Shown in pieces: positions 50,600 to 61,164 of a stretch of 64,000 nucleotides of DNA (positions are counted from its first letter, which is position 1; the number at the start of each line of letters is the position of its first letter). The DNA comes from Lepus europaeus (taxonomy: Eukaryota; Chordata; Mammalia; Lagomorpha; Leporidae). Location: positions 312,501-376,500 of the forward strand of contig NC_084845.1 in assembly GCF_033115175.1 (NCBI RefSeq), read 5' to 3'. The translations under genes were made by a program, and so were the position numbers. The notes below the pieces were generated by a model, which did not search any database, was not told the DNA's origin, and saw nothing but the letters and a program-made list of their open reading frames with translations.

Positions 50600-51000
50600 C
50601 CCACACTGACTGAGCCTTGGACGGTTCCCAGAGTGAATTTATTAGTTCTGAGGAACATCATGTGAAGACTGTTCGACATTTCTAACTATTTTATACGGTG
50701 CTGTGTAATTGTGTATTTGAACAGTGGCATAAAATTCAAAGCCTTGCTGACTGCATTGTGATTTTTTTCTTTTTTCCAACACTCACCAAAGCCTGCCAGG
50801 CCCTAGGCCCAGGTACAGCGGCCAACAGTGGATGAGCGGGGACATCACCGTCCCCCATTCAAGAACTCGCTTTCACCAGCGTCCTGCAAACGTCCTGTGG
50901 CAGTGAGCGAAGAGCTAAGAAAATCCCAGGTGGGTCACGTGCTTTTTGCTGTTTTATGAGAGGACAGATTCATCCAGTAATCAGGGCTTGCAAGCTGTTT
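50600..51000. other. Spacer right of the CpG island
   Basis: No gene or repeat recognised. Confidence 0.4.
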
Positions 51001-51014
51001 CAAAGCTGATGAGG

Positions 51015-51328
51015 CCGGCGCCGCGGCGCACTAGGCTAACCCTCCGCCTGCAGCGCCCGCACCCCGGGGTTCTAGTCCCGGTTGGGGCGCCGGTTCTATC
51101 CTGGTTGCCTCTCTTCCAGTCCAGCTCTCTGCTGTGGCCCGGGAGGGCAGTGGAGGATGGCCCGAGTGCTTGGGCCCTGCACCCGCATGGGAGACCAGGA
51201 GGCACCTGGCTCCTGGCTTCGGATCGGCACAGCACACCGGCCGTAGAGGCCATTTGGCGGGTGAACCAACGGAAGGAAGACCTTTCTCTCTCTCTCTCTC
51301 TCTCACTGTCTAACTCTGCCTGTCAAAA
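51015..51328 (+). mobile_element. Young CSINE
   Basis: Head ggccggcgccgcggcgcact, tail ctgcctgtcaaaaaaa. Flanks aaagctgatga / aaagctggtga are a near-perfect duplication. Confidence 0.95.
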
Positions 51329-51339
51329 AAAAGCTGGTG

Positions 51340-51870
51340 AAAAGTTTCAAGTCAAGGACAGTTTTTCTTTGACTGAATCAACTCTGACTCTGAAAACAAA
51401 GAAGACAATAATTCTTGAAGAAAAAAAAAAAAACCATACTGGTTACATTTTTCTTACACACAGAAACACTAGGAAATGTTTGGCTTCAACCCCATAAATG
51501 GGTTGAAGAATTCAAATTCTGTAAGCTTTAAAACAGTGGAGATAATGAAAAGATATAATGGCTCAAAATCACAGTTCACTGATGTAAACAAACAGAATAC
51601 CTTCTTTCATTTATAAAAACATTAAACATTCAATTCCAGAAAACCAAAAATCCCACCTTCTCACTGAACACTACTGAGGGCATGCCTTCTGCTCCATAGT
51701 CTTTCTCATTTTCTTTCTCTCTTGTTAATGCTTTTAAAAACAAATAAGTTTTTTGTATAAATAAAGTTTTTAAAGTGTGTTAAAAAAAAGAATTATCACA
51801 TTGCATTTTGTTGAACTTAATTTGTTCAGTGTATAAGCTTAAAACACTACAATTTTACAGCTCTGTGGGC
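51340..51870. other. AT-rich spacer
   Basis: Contains aataaagtttttaaagtgtg near 51760, an isolated polyadenylation-like motif. No gene attached. Confidence 0.4.
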
Positions 51871-51887
51871 ATACTCCATTCGATTTT

Positions 51888-52212
51888 TTTTTAAGATTTA
51901 GTTAGTTTTTTGAAAGAGTTACACAGAAAGAGGAGAGGCAGAGAGAGAGAGGTCTTCCTTCCGCTAGTTCACTCCCCAGTTGGCCGCAACGGCCGGAGCT
52001 GCGCTGAATTGAAGCCAGGAGCCAGGAGCTTCTTCTGGGCCTCCCACGCGGGTGCAGGGGCCCAAGGACTTGGGCCATCTTCCACTGCCTTCCCAGGCCA
52101 TAGCAAAGAGCTGGATAGGAAGTGGAGCAGCCCGGACTCAAACCGGTGTCCACCTGGGATGCCAGCACTACAGGAGGCAGCTTTACCTGCTACCCCACAG
52201 CACCAGCCCCAG
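51888..52212 (-). mobile_element. CSINE, first arm of an inverted SINE pair
   Basis: Target duplication tactccattcgattt (51872 region) / tactccattagattt (52213 region). Full-length copy. Confidence 0.94.
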
Positions 52213-52230
52213 TACTCCATTAGATTTAAA

Positions 52231-52238
<8 letters not shown>

Positions 52239-52292
<54 letters not shown>
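52239..52292. repeat. (AT)27 microsatellite
   Basis: About 27 uninterrupted at units after a ten-A run, between two opposite CSINEs. Confidence 0.97.
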
Positions 52293-52294
<2 letters not shown>

Positions 52295-52298
52295 TTTG

Positions 52299-52625
52299 GG
52301 GCCGGCGTTGTGAGGTAGCGGGTAAGGCTGTCACCTGCAGTGCCGGCATCCCATATGGGAGCCAGTTCGAGTCCTGGCTGCTCCACTTCCTATCTAGCTC
52401 TCTGCTATGGCCTGGGAAAGCAGTAGGAGATGGCCCAAACCCTTGGGTCCCTGCACACGCACGGGAGACCCGGAGGAAGCTCCTGGCTCCTGGCTTTGGA
52501 TCGGCGCAGTTCTGGCCGTTATGGCCAATTGGAGAGTGAGCCAGCGGATGGAAGACCTCTCTCTTTCTGCCTCTTCTCTCTCTGTGTAACTCTGACTTTC
52601 AAGTAAAATAAATAAATCTTTAAAA
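52299..52625 (+). mobile_element. CSINE, second arm of the inverted pair
   Basis: Head ggggccggcgttgtgaggta, body typical, tail caagtaaaataaataaatct followed by another short (ta)n. Confidence 0.94.
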
Positions 52626-52639
52626 TATATATATATATA

Positions 52640-55497
52640 TTCTTTGAGGAGCTTTGAAATCTAGCAGCATCCAGCTCTCCTCTGGCCCTGCATGGAATGG
52701 GAGGAAAGGCGGCTTGTAAGCCCTCCTGAGAATAAGCACCTAGGACGAGGCCCAGTAGCTGCTCTGTAACAAGGGCTGGAGCACAGACAAGGAGGCCAGA
52801 AAGCATCATGGAGGGGACACTGTGGTCTTTCAGATGCTGGCAGAAGGAGGCACAGGGAGAGACAAGCATAGTGGGACATCTGGGCTGCCACAGGTGGGAT
52901 GAGCCTACAGGAGAAAGGGGCTGGTGCTCTGTCTGACTGTTCTTGTGAGTGGGCAGGTTGAACAGAGAACTTGATTGGGTGGCTTGTGTGGATTGGGATA
53001 GATGCCACAGTTCTGCAGAACGACTCTTGAGGCCTGGGACCCGGTGCCACATCCTTGCCTCTGTCACCCCATGCAGAGAGCATGACCCTGGCCTATCACG
53101 CCATGGCCATTGCCTTCTCAGGTCTGAGTAAGGCTGTGTTGGCTGGTAATGCCAGCACAAGGCAGTGTGTCGGTAGGACCTGTAGCACACGTATTCACTT
53201 CTCACTCAACATACGTGGTTGGGCGGGCCAGCCCTGTGATGGGCATAGGTAAAGTGTGGCAGTGGAGACTAATCTACACAGAGATGGCAATCCATAAAGA
53301 GACCTAGATAGGGGTCATGTGACAACAGGCAGGGGCAGAATGGGTAAATGATGCCAGCGGTGGCCACCCTACACAGGGGGCTATAGAAGCACACTGGGCG
53401 GGGTGGGGGCAAGCAGTGGAGCTGGTCTGCTGGGCTTTCTGTCACTTCCGTGTCTGAAGTTTAAAGGGATTCTGCTGGCTGCATGCTGGGGATGGGAAGG
53501 AAGGGAATGGGAGGGTTCACATAAAGGCTCCGCAGACACCTGGGAAAGGGAGAGAAGGGCTGGCCAGGATGGTGCAGAGGGGAAGAGAACTGCGAGAGAC
53601 CAGGAGGTGGGTTCCCAGGACACAGCTGTTGCCCCTGGAGTCATCAAGAATCTCTGAGCCTTGGAGGTGGTGGTGCCTCCAGGGAGAGCGTAAACCCAGA
53701 GGAACGGCAGTTAGCTCTTTGTTGTCACCTGAGGAAGATGAGGCCTTTGGACAGACTTGGATGGAGGACTGAAGGACACTTGGCCAGTGTCTCTGGCAGG
53801 CAGCTGGTCTGTGGGATGCTCATGCAGACGTTTCCAGAGGTCCCTGTCCTGGAGGTTCAGGATCCATGCAGTGTAAGTCAGCCCAGGGTGGGTCGGGATA
53901 TGACCAACCCTGGGACCAACCAATACAGTTATGAATGTGCCTCCAGTTTGTTGGAATTGAAATGGACACTGCGTGGAGTGAGCCCCGGACTGGGACAAGT
54001 GGGGTCATTCTGGAGTTCTGTCTCCACATATTCTGTTGCATGTGTGCCATACCTGCTTGAAGGCTCATGGGACTTGCAAGAGTAGTGTGTTGGCTGTGGG
54101 GCCAAGATCTAACCTTCCAGCTTGCTCCTGGGAGGAGTTCCCCAACCACAGGATGAGAGGGAAGGTGTCTTTGGAGGGGAGTTGGAGCCCAGTAGCAGTT
54201 AAATAGGGGAGAGTTCTGAGAATGCACGCGGGAAGGCAAATAAGATGAAGGCAGTGGAGGGTCTGGTGGGGTCTGCATAGTCTGAGAAGCAGCAAGGGAG
54301 GGTGGCTTGGTCCAGTGGCAGCAGTGGGCAGGGCAGACAGATTAAAGGCTGAGTTGAAGGTGACTTCGTGAAGACTGGATGACAAGATCTCCACTTCAAA
54401 AGATTCGGAGTCAACAGACTACTCTGGTTTTTCCATGTGAAGTTGAGAGGAGAAAAAAAGGAGCAAAAACTTAGAAGGATTTTGCTTGAAAGAGGACAAG
54501 AGCTGGTGATTGGGTGAGGAGGGGATAAGCTGAATGTCTGCAGAGCAGGCCCCTCCCAGGGTCTTAACACCAGCTCCCTGCTCTGCTCCAGCCACAGGAG
54601 AAGTGACCCCGCTCTTGGGAGAGCTGCTTCTTCCAAGCAGACCAGAAAGCCAAGTGTTCATGGTTTAACAGATTCTGGGCATCTCCTTCCCTTGCCCCCA
54701 GTTTGTCAAACAAAACATGTATGGGCCAGTTTTGGTCAGACCTAAAAACCCTTCCTAAATCCCATTGGGATAGAAGGCAGAGTAGTGTCCACTCATTGTG
54801 AGGCTCTGAGGGGAGCAAGGTGCAGGGATTGGACAGTGAGCGTAGATGTGAGTGGAGCTTCCTGGGGGTGATGAAAATGGCCTGGAGCTAGATAGTGGTA
54901 TGGGCTGCACAACCATGTAAATATAATTAATGACAATGAATTGTTAATTTGAAAGGCTAAAGATAAATTCTGTGTATTTTAACCAAAAAAGAAAAGTGAA
55001 AGAGGAGGAGAGAGGGTGAGTTAGGTGGGGGAAGGGAGAGAGAGGAGGAGGGTTGATGAAATGGCCTCATATTGGAAGCAGATGCCATGTAGGACTTCCA
55101 TAGCTGGAGAGAAGTCAATGCCTGACTCCAGAGCTTCCAAGGACAGGCTGGCTCTTGTTAGGGGCTACTGCAGCTGGTGACTTGATGTTGAAGCCAATGC
55201 TCATTTACCTTCTGAAAAGTCCAGGGGCCTTTAAGAATCACTAAATCCACTCCACCTGTGCTCTGTAGATGGGCCAACAAAGCCTGGATGGCAGCACCCT
55301 GTGGCAGCACCATGTAAACCCTCTTTACCATAAAAATGTACAAGTATTATATGTTTATCCAAAACAATTTTTGAATGAGGGGGAAAAAAAACCCTCTACA
55401 GTACTTCTTCTAGTTCAGATGAGGTATTCAATAAAAGGCATGCCCATGGAAAAGGAGGGAAATCTAACTTTTAAAGATTCAGTGTTCTGCATTTTAC
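52640..55497. other. Spacer without recognised gene
   Basis: Several ORFs over 100 aa occur on both strands, all without domain signatures and without splice context. 54860-54985 (gctagatagtggtatgggct-gcacaaccatgtaaatat) is the 3' end of an old L1 in plus orientation. Human ZSCAN1 would be expected on the minus strand upstream of ZNF135. I see no SCAN box or fingers here. Confidence 0.4.
54860..54985 (+). mobile_element. Old L1 3'-end fragment
   Basis: ctagatagtggtatgggctg-cacaaccatgtaaatataat follows the standard L1M terminus order (gtgatgg-ttgcacaac-ctgtgaatat). Confidence 0.6.
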
Positions 55498-55807
55498 TTA
55501 AGATCTATTTATTTGAAAGGCAGAGTTACAGAGAGAGAGAGACAGAGATCTTCCATCCATTGGTTCAGTCCCCAAATGGCCCAATGGCAGGAGCTGGGTT
55601 GGTCTGGATGCAGGAGCCAGAAAATTCTTCGTGGTCTCCTACGTGGGTACAGGAGCTCAAGGACTTGGGCCATCTTCCACTGCTTTCCCAGACAGATTAG
55701 TAGGGAGCTGGATCAGAACTTGATCAGTTGGGGCTCAAACCAACGTCCATATGGGATGCTGACATTGTAGTTGGTGGCTTTACCCATTATGCCACAGTAC
55801 CAGCCCC
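55498..55807 (-). mobile_element. CSINE
   Basis: ttaagatctatttatttgaa tail, body with aggagctgggttggtctgga, head atgccacagtaccagcccc. Confidence 0.92.
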
Positions 55808-57300
55808 TCATTTCACTCTTAAAGCAACTAAATAGCCCTGTGATGCTCTTAAAGTTTTCTGCACTGAGTGGCTGGCTGCCTGGGCAGTGATGAGACGTGC
55901 AAGGATTCTCTAGTTGATGTGGATACAGCTGTTGATTCGTCAGAGCTTAAGTAGGAACCCTAAGGGTTCAACTTTCCAGTTTGAATGTAGATGTTCATAC
56001 AAGAAGAAATGCATTACGTTTGTTTCAGAGGGGTACTGCAAAACCATAGATGTGCTTACCATCCAATCCAATAGGTGTCCTTTAAGGACCAGATGTGACT
56101 GGGCGTTGAACGTGTGTACTGACAATGTTATACCATGTGTCTTGGAAAATGGACAGAGGAAAGCATGAAACAGACATGGAAAAGTGTATGGAAATGCAGC
56201 TCCTCAGGGGAAGGAAAAGTCCTGGGAATGCTTATCCAGATTTAGGCCCCTGAGAAACATGTGACCATGAACATTGTATATTGTCCCTTTTGGGTGAATG
56301 AGGGGTGTCTGGGATCCCCCATGGGAGAGCTGTGTTGTCCCCGGGGTCCTGGAGAGTCACTTTAGGATGCACAGGGATTGATGTGTGTTTGTGTGGGGTG
56401 TCTCTGAGCCCCTCGGGCTGTGCACTGAGATCGAGTTCTGTTGTGGAGAGGGGAGGGCTCTGCAGGCTTAGTGAGGTGGTGAACATGCTCAGATGCATTT
56501 CGTGAACAGGGCCTTGGGTCTGAGATGGTAGCTTATGGGTCACAAGGGTGGAGCAGGGCTTGGGAGCTTAGGATGACACACGATGGGAGCTGCACATGAA
56601 GTGATAAATAAATGGGCCTGGAATGGGGAGGTACTGGTCAGGTTAGGGTAAGGGAGGGCTTGGGTTGGGCCCCGTGAAGTCTGGAGTGCGGGCCAGGGAG
56701 GAGGCCCCTTTCTGGTCCATACTCACGGGGCAGGTGGGGGATGGGGGGAGGGATGGCAATTAGGGCCCTAGGCCTCTGCGTCATCCCGCAGTACCTCCTG
56801 CCCTTCCTGTGGGGCCCAGTCCCCTGTTGTCCCTGGAGACCGCAGTACCCATAACGGGCGCCCTCCCCCAGCCCACACCCAGCCCTAGCTCATCTCCTCC
56901 CTCGTACTGTGCCCCCCCCAGCCCCGCCCCGGCTGCCTTTCCTGGGGCTAATGGCCCGAGGGGCACATGGATGGTCAGGGCATGCGGCAGACAAGCGCAA
57001 GACATCAGCAGACCACAGCTCATTCTGCAACTGACCCGGCCAGCCCCGCGGGGCTCCTTGCGGAGGTGGAGGACAGGAGGCTGCCAGAGCGGATTGGAAG
57101 CCCCCTGGGAGTAGTCCTGGACCCGAGATCCGGTCACCTTGGCAGTGGGGTCGGCGAGGCGAGGATGCCGCATCACCGACTGCTGGGCTGTTAGACGCAT
57201 GCTCCGAGCAGAATGCAGAAATTCCCCGTCAACAGCGAGCTGCTTTATAAAGAAGTGTGTGCGCGGTAGTATGTTTAATTTTTTAAATATGAGTATGTTT
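55808..57300. other. Spacer, GC-rich near 56.65-57.15 kb
   Basis: No gene supported. 56700-57150 is GC-rich with moderate CpG. Long ORFs on both strands there lack any family feature. It might be a weak, decaying CpG island. Confidence 0.35.
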
Positions 57301-57307
57301 CGTGTAA

Positions 57308-57609
57308 GTATGTCCCAGAATAGGGCTGCCAGATTTAGCGAATCAAAACTACAAGAAGCCCGGTTAGATTTCAATCTCAGATAAAGATGGATTTTTTTTT
57401 AGTGTGGGTGTGTTTCATATTTAGTATATTTTGAAAATGTTTAAATATAAATACATGAGTAAGAGTAATTTTTACTATAACTATGTCCCATATATCTGCC
57501 CACAGAAGTATTGCCAGATTTAGTAAATAAAAATTCAGAAAGCCCAGCTAAATTTAAGTTACATAATGAATATATTTGTGATATCAGTGTGTTCCATATT
57601 GAGTATTTT
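57308..57609. repeat. Two imperfect tandem units of ~175 bp
   Basis: atgtcccagaatagggctgc-cagatttagcgaatc (57308) recurs as atgtcccatatatc...gccagatttagtaaat (57484). gtgtttcatatttagtatat (57411) recurs as gtgttccatattgagtattt (57588). The unit resembles a widespread old palindromic DNA-transposon sequence. Confidence 0.65.
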
Positions 57610-57611
57610 AA

Positions 57612-57983
57612 AAAAATTTTTATTTTTTATTTTATTTTATTTTATTTTTTTTTTGACAGGGAGAGTGGACAGTGAGAGAGAGAGACAGAGAGAAAGGTCT
57701 TCCTTTTGCCATTGGTTCACCCTCCAATGGCCGCCGCGGTAGGCGCGCTGCGGCCGGCGCACCGCGCTGATCCGATGGCAGGAGCCAGGTGCTTCTCCTG
57801 GTCTCCCATGGGGTGCAGGGCCCAAGGAGTTGGGCCATCCTCCACTGCACTCCTGGGCCACAGCAGAGAGCTGGCCTGGAAGAGGGGCAACCGGGACAGG
57901 ATCGGTGCCCCGACCGGGACTAGAACCCGGTGTGCCGGTGCCGCAAGGCGGAGGATTAGCCTAGTGAGCCGCGGCGCCGGCCT
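57612..57983 (-). mobile_element. Young CSINE with long (TTTTA)n tail
   Basis: Near-consensus body with ccgccgcggtaggcgcgctg, and a head ending gagccgcggcgccggcc. Confidence 0.95.
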
Positions 57984-57989
57984 AAAATA

Positions 57990-58306
57990 ATTTTTAAAAG
58001 ATTTTTTTGAATTACAGAGAAGCAGAGAGAGAGAGAGAGAGAGAGAGAGATCTTCCGTCTGCTGGTTTACTCCCCAAATGGCCACAATGGCTGGAGCTTT
58101 GCTGATCTGAAACCAGGAGCCAGGAGCTTCTTCCAGGTCTCCCACGTGGGTTCAGGGGCCCAAGCACTTGGGCCCTCCGAACTGCTTTCCCAGGCTATGC
58201 AGAGAGCTGGATCAGAAGTGGAGTAGTTGGGTCTCTAACCAACACCCATGTGGGATGCCGGCACTACAGGTGGCATCTTTACCTCCTACACCACAGTGCT
58301 GACTCC
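57990..58306 (-). mobile_element. CSINE, tandem with the previous copy
   Basis: Starts aaaagatttttttgaattac, has a pure GA run, and ends caccacagtgctgactcc. Confidence 0.92.
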
Positions 58307-58335
58307 ATAAATAATATTTTAAATTGTAGTTTACT

Positions 58336-58668
58336 GGGCCGGCGCCATGACATAGTAGGCTAAGCCTCCACCTGTGGTGCTGGCATCCCATACAGGCACT
58401 GATTCAAGTCTCAGCTGCTCTTCTTCCTCCTATCCAGCTCTCTGCTATGGCCTGGGAAAGCAATAGAAGATGGTCCAAATGCTTGGGCCCCTGGATCTGC
58501 ATGGGAGACCCAGAAGAAGCTCCTGGCTCCTGGGTTCAGACTGGCCCAGCTCCGGCTGTTGTGGCCATTTGGAGAGTGAACGAGCAGATGGAAGATCTTT
58601 TCTTTCTCTGTCTCTCTCTCTCTTTCTGTAACTGTACCTCTCAAATAAATACATAAATAAATCTTTTT
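58336..58668 (+). mobile_element. CSINE
   Basis: Head gggccggcgccatgacatag, tail aataaatacataaataaatc. Short shared flank tagttta. Confidence 0.93.
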
Positions 58669-58669
58669 A

Positions 58670-58930
58670 AAAATATAGTTTATTATTTAAAGAAACTTCC
58701 CATCCACTAGTTTACTCCCCAGATGCCCACCCCAAAGCCCAAAGGAGTAGAACTCAACCCTGGACTGCATGTGGGCAGCAGGAGCCTAGCTCCACGAGCC
58801 ATCATCACTGCCTTCCAAGGTCTGCATTAAGAGGAAGCTGGAATCGGCAGGCTGAGTAGGCTGTTGAACCCAGGGACTCTGATACAGGACACGGCCATCT
58901 CGATTGGTGTCTTAGTCACTAAGCTAAATG
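58670..58930 (-). mobile_element. Very old CSINE
   Basis: cccatccactagtttactcc-cc, ggcagcaggagcctagctcc, gggactctgatacaggacac. Confidence 0.6.
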
Positions 58931-59229
58931 TGTGCCACCCCCTCACCCTTTAATAATTTTATTCTGAAATTTATATGGGGAGTGAGAGAAATATTCAAGG
59001 AGGCTCCAGGCTCAGGATGTCTGGAGTGCCCCATGCTGAGATGAGGAAGTAGCGAGCTATGAGTTAAGGAAGGAGATGAGGACCCGCTTTCTGAGGCCCA
59101 GGACTGAGCACTGACATCCACTGGTCAGCTGCTGATCACATGCATTGTTCCAGACACCGAGGGTGGAAGAACCTGCCATTTCTCTAGCTCGTGATTCAGC
59201 AGGCTCACGCCAGTAGATAAAACAGACTT

Positions 59230-59603
59230 GTGCCGGCACTGTGGCATAGCAGGTTAACGCCCTGGCCTGAAGTACTAGCATCCTATATGGGCACCGATTC
59301 TAGTCCCAGCTGCTCCTCTTCTGATCCAGTTCTCTGCTATGGCCTGGGAAAGCAGCAGAAGATGGCCCAAGTCCTTGGGCCCCTGCACCCATGTGGGAGA
59401 CCCGGAAGAAGCTCCTGGCTCCTGGCTTCGGATCGGTGCAGCTCTCGTCCATTGTGGCCACTGGGGAGTGAACTAGCAGATGGAAGGCCTGTCTCTCCCT
59501 TCCTCCCTCCCTTCCTCCCCCTGCCTCTGCTTCTGCCTCTGCCTCTGCATCTCCTCTGTGTGTAACTCTGACTTTCAAGTCAATAAATAAATCTTTAAAA
59601 AAA
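59230..59603 (+). mobile_element. CSINE with expanded CT-rich part
   Basis: Head gtgccggcactgtggcatag. The CT-rich segment is lengthened by (cctctg)n at 59520-59551. Tail caagtcaataaataaatctt. Confidence 0.93.
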
Positions 59604-59616
59604 AATTATTTCTCTT

Positions 59617-59922
59617 AGGGGCTGGTGTTGTGGTGCAGCAGGTTAAGCCAATGCTTGCAAAACCTGCATCCATTTTGGAATGTGTGTTCAAGTCCACTGA
59701 TCGTTTCCTTCTAATCCAGCATCTTACTAATGTGCCTGAGAAGGCAGCATCGTATGGCCACCTACTTGCATTCCTCCACCCATGTGGGAGAATGCAGTTC
59801 CTGGCTCTTGACTTGGCCCAGCTATTATAGCAAGTTAAGGGATGAACTTGTAGATGGAAGATCTTTCTATATCTCTCCTTCTCTGTCACTCTGCCTTTCA
59901 AATAAATAAATCTTAAAGAAAT
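59617..59922 (+). mobile_element. Older CSINE, tandem with the previous copy
   Basis: Head aggggctggtgttgtggtgc, diverged body, tail caaataaataaatcttaaag. Confidence 0.88.
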
Positions 59923-60114
59923 GTAAAAGGATTTCTCTTCAAAGGAATACCTCATATGGTCACCTAACACTCAAAAATCAAGTCCAAACGGATATAGGAC
60001 ATAGAACCAAAAGCAAAAATCATTTGAGCTTTAGTAAGAAACAGTTGAGAATAGTTCATTATTGGGAGTGGGGATGGATTACTTAAGTGTGACACAAAAC
60101 TGCTCATTAATACA

Positions 60115-60465
60115 ACTTTTTAATTCTTAGAAATAATGCTGGTATAACATTAGCATGAAAGTGTGTCTGTGGAGCATGTACCAAGGAGTGGAACTGGTGG
60201 GTCATGTGGTGACTCTGATTAACATTTTGAACATCTAGTGGACTGTTTTAAAAATGGCTGTACCGTCTACATTCCAACCAGCAATAAACAGGGTTCCAGT
60301 TCCTTTATATCCACATGAACCTTGTCATTTTTGTTTCACAAAACATTTTAAAGAAATGTTTATTATAGCTGTCCTAGTAGGTGTGAACAGGTGTTTATTT
60401 CACTATGGTCTTCATTTACAAATCCTTGATGGAATGATATTGAGCAGTTTTTTCTGTTTGCAGAG
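60115..60465 (-). mobile_element. Old L1 fragment
   Basis: Reads gagtggaactggtgggtcat, aaaatggctgtaccgtctac-attccaaccagcaata, tatagctgtcctagtaggtg: the reverse of the L1M 3' region. Confidence 0.7.
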
Positions 60466-61164
60466 AGCTATAGCCTCACCTCACGGGGGGTGTGGAGCAC
60501 CAACTTTCCTGCTCAGCAGTGAGAGCTGGGTATAGCCCAGCCTCCCCCGCGTGCCTGAACCCAGCCTCCCTGACTACAGGACCCACAGGCTCAGCCTGCC
60601 TGAACTTCAAGCTGCCTCCCAGGGCCGAACTTGCCTTTTCTCTGCCTGGGACCCTCCAGTAGGTGGCCCTGGTGTAGGAAGTGTTGGCCCATGGTCACCC
60701 GTAGCTCTGGGGACATCGTACTTGTGCTCACGTTGCTGGGTGAGGCATCGGGGAGGGGAGGGTGGTGGTCAGGAGGTTCTTTGTTTCTTGAACTCTCCTG
60801 GGGCTTCTTTCCAAAGCAGCAACCTGGTGACCCAGGGCACAGCTGCCCCTGGGCTTCCTAAGTCCCTGAGGGCACAGTATGGGCTCCTCAGTCCCCCTCA
60901 AAGCTATTATGCTTAACTTGAGGGAGGGGATTGAGGGGTCACAGAGGGATGGAAATAAAACTTTTAATGGCCCTGGGACTTGGTGGCCTCCCAGTCCCAG
61001 GTAAGCATTGTTGTTCTCTCTCTGGCCTGCATGCCTAGGGTTCCAAGTGTGGCCCCAGCCCCCAGGTCCCTAATCAAGGGAGACTTACAGATAAAGCCCC
61101 TGTGGCTGTCAGGCTCAGTCCGATGCAGGGGCTGTGTCACCAGCTGTTGAGCCCCCTTCCAGGC
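60466..61164. other. Upstream region of the class C receptor gene
   Basis: No repeat and no exon I can support. The receptor promoter should lie here; no TATA box stands out. Confidence 0.4.

Noticed and set aside
52519-53205. 228-aa minus-strand ORF
   Set aside because: Part SINE, part unassigned spacer; no SCAN, KRAB or finger motif, so not the missing ZSCAN1.
56781-57374. 197-aa minus-strand ORF
   Set aside because: GC-rich spacer with no recognisable motif.
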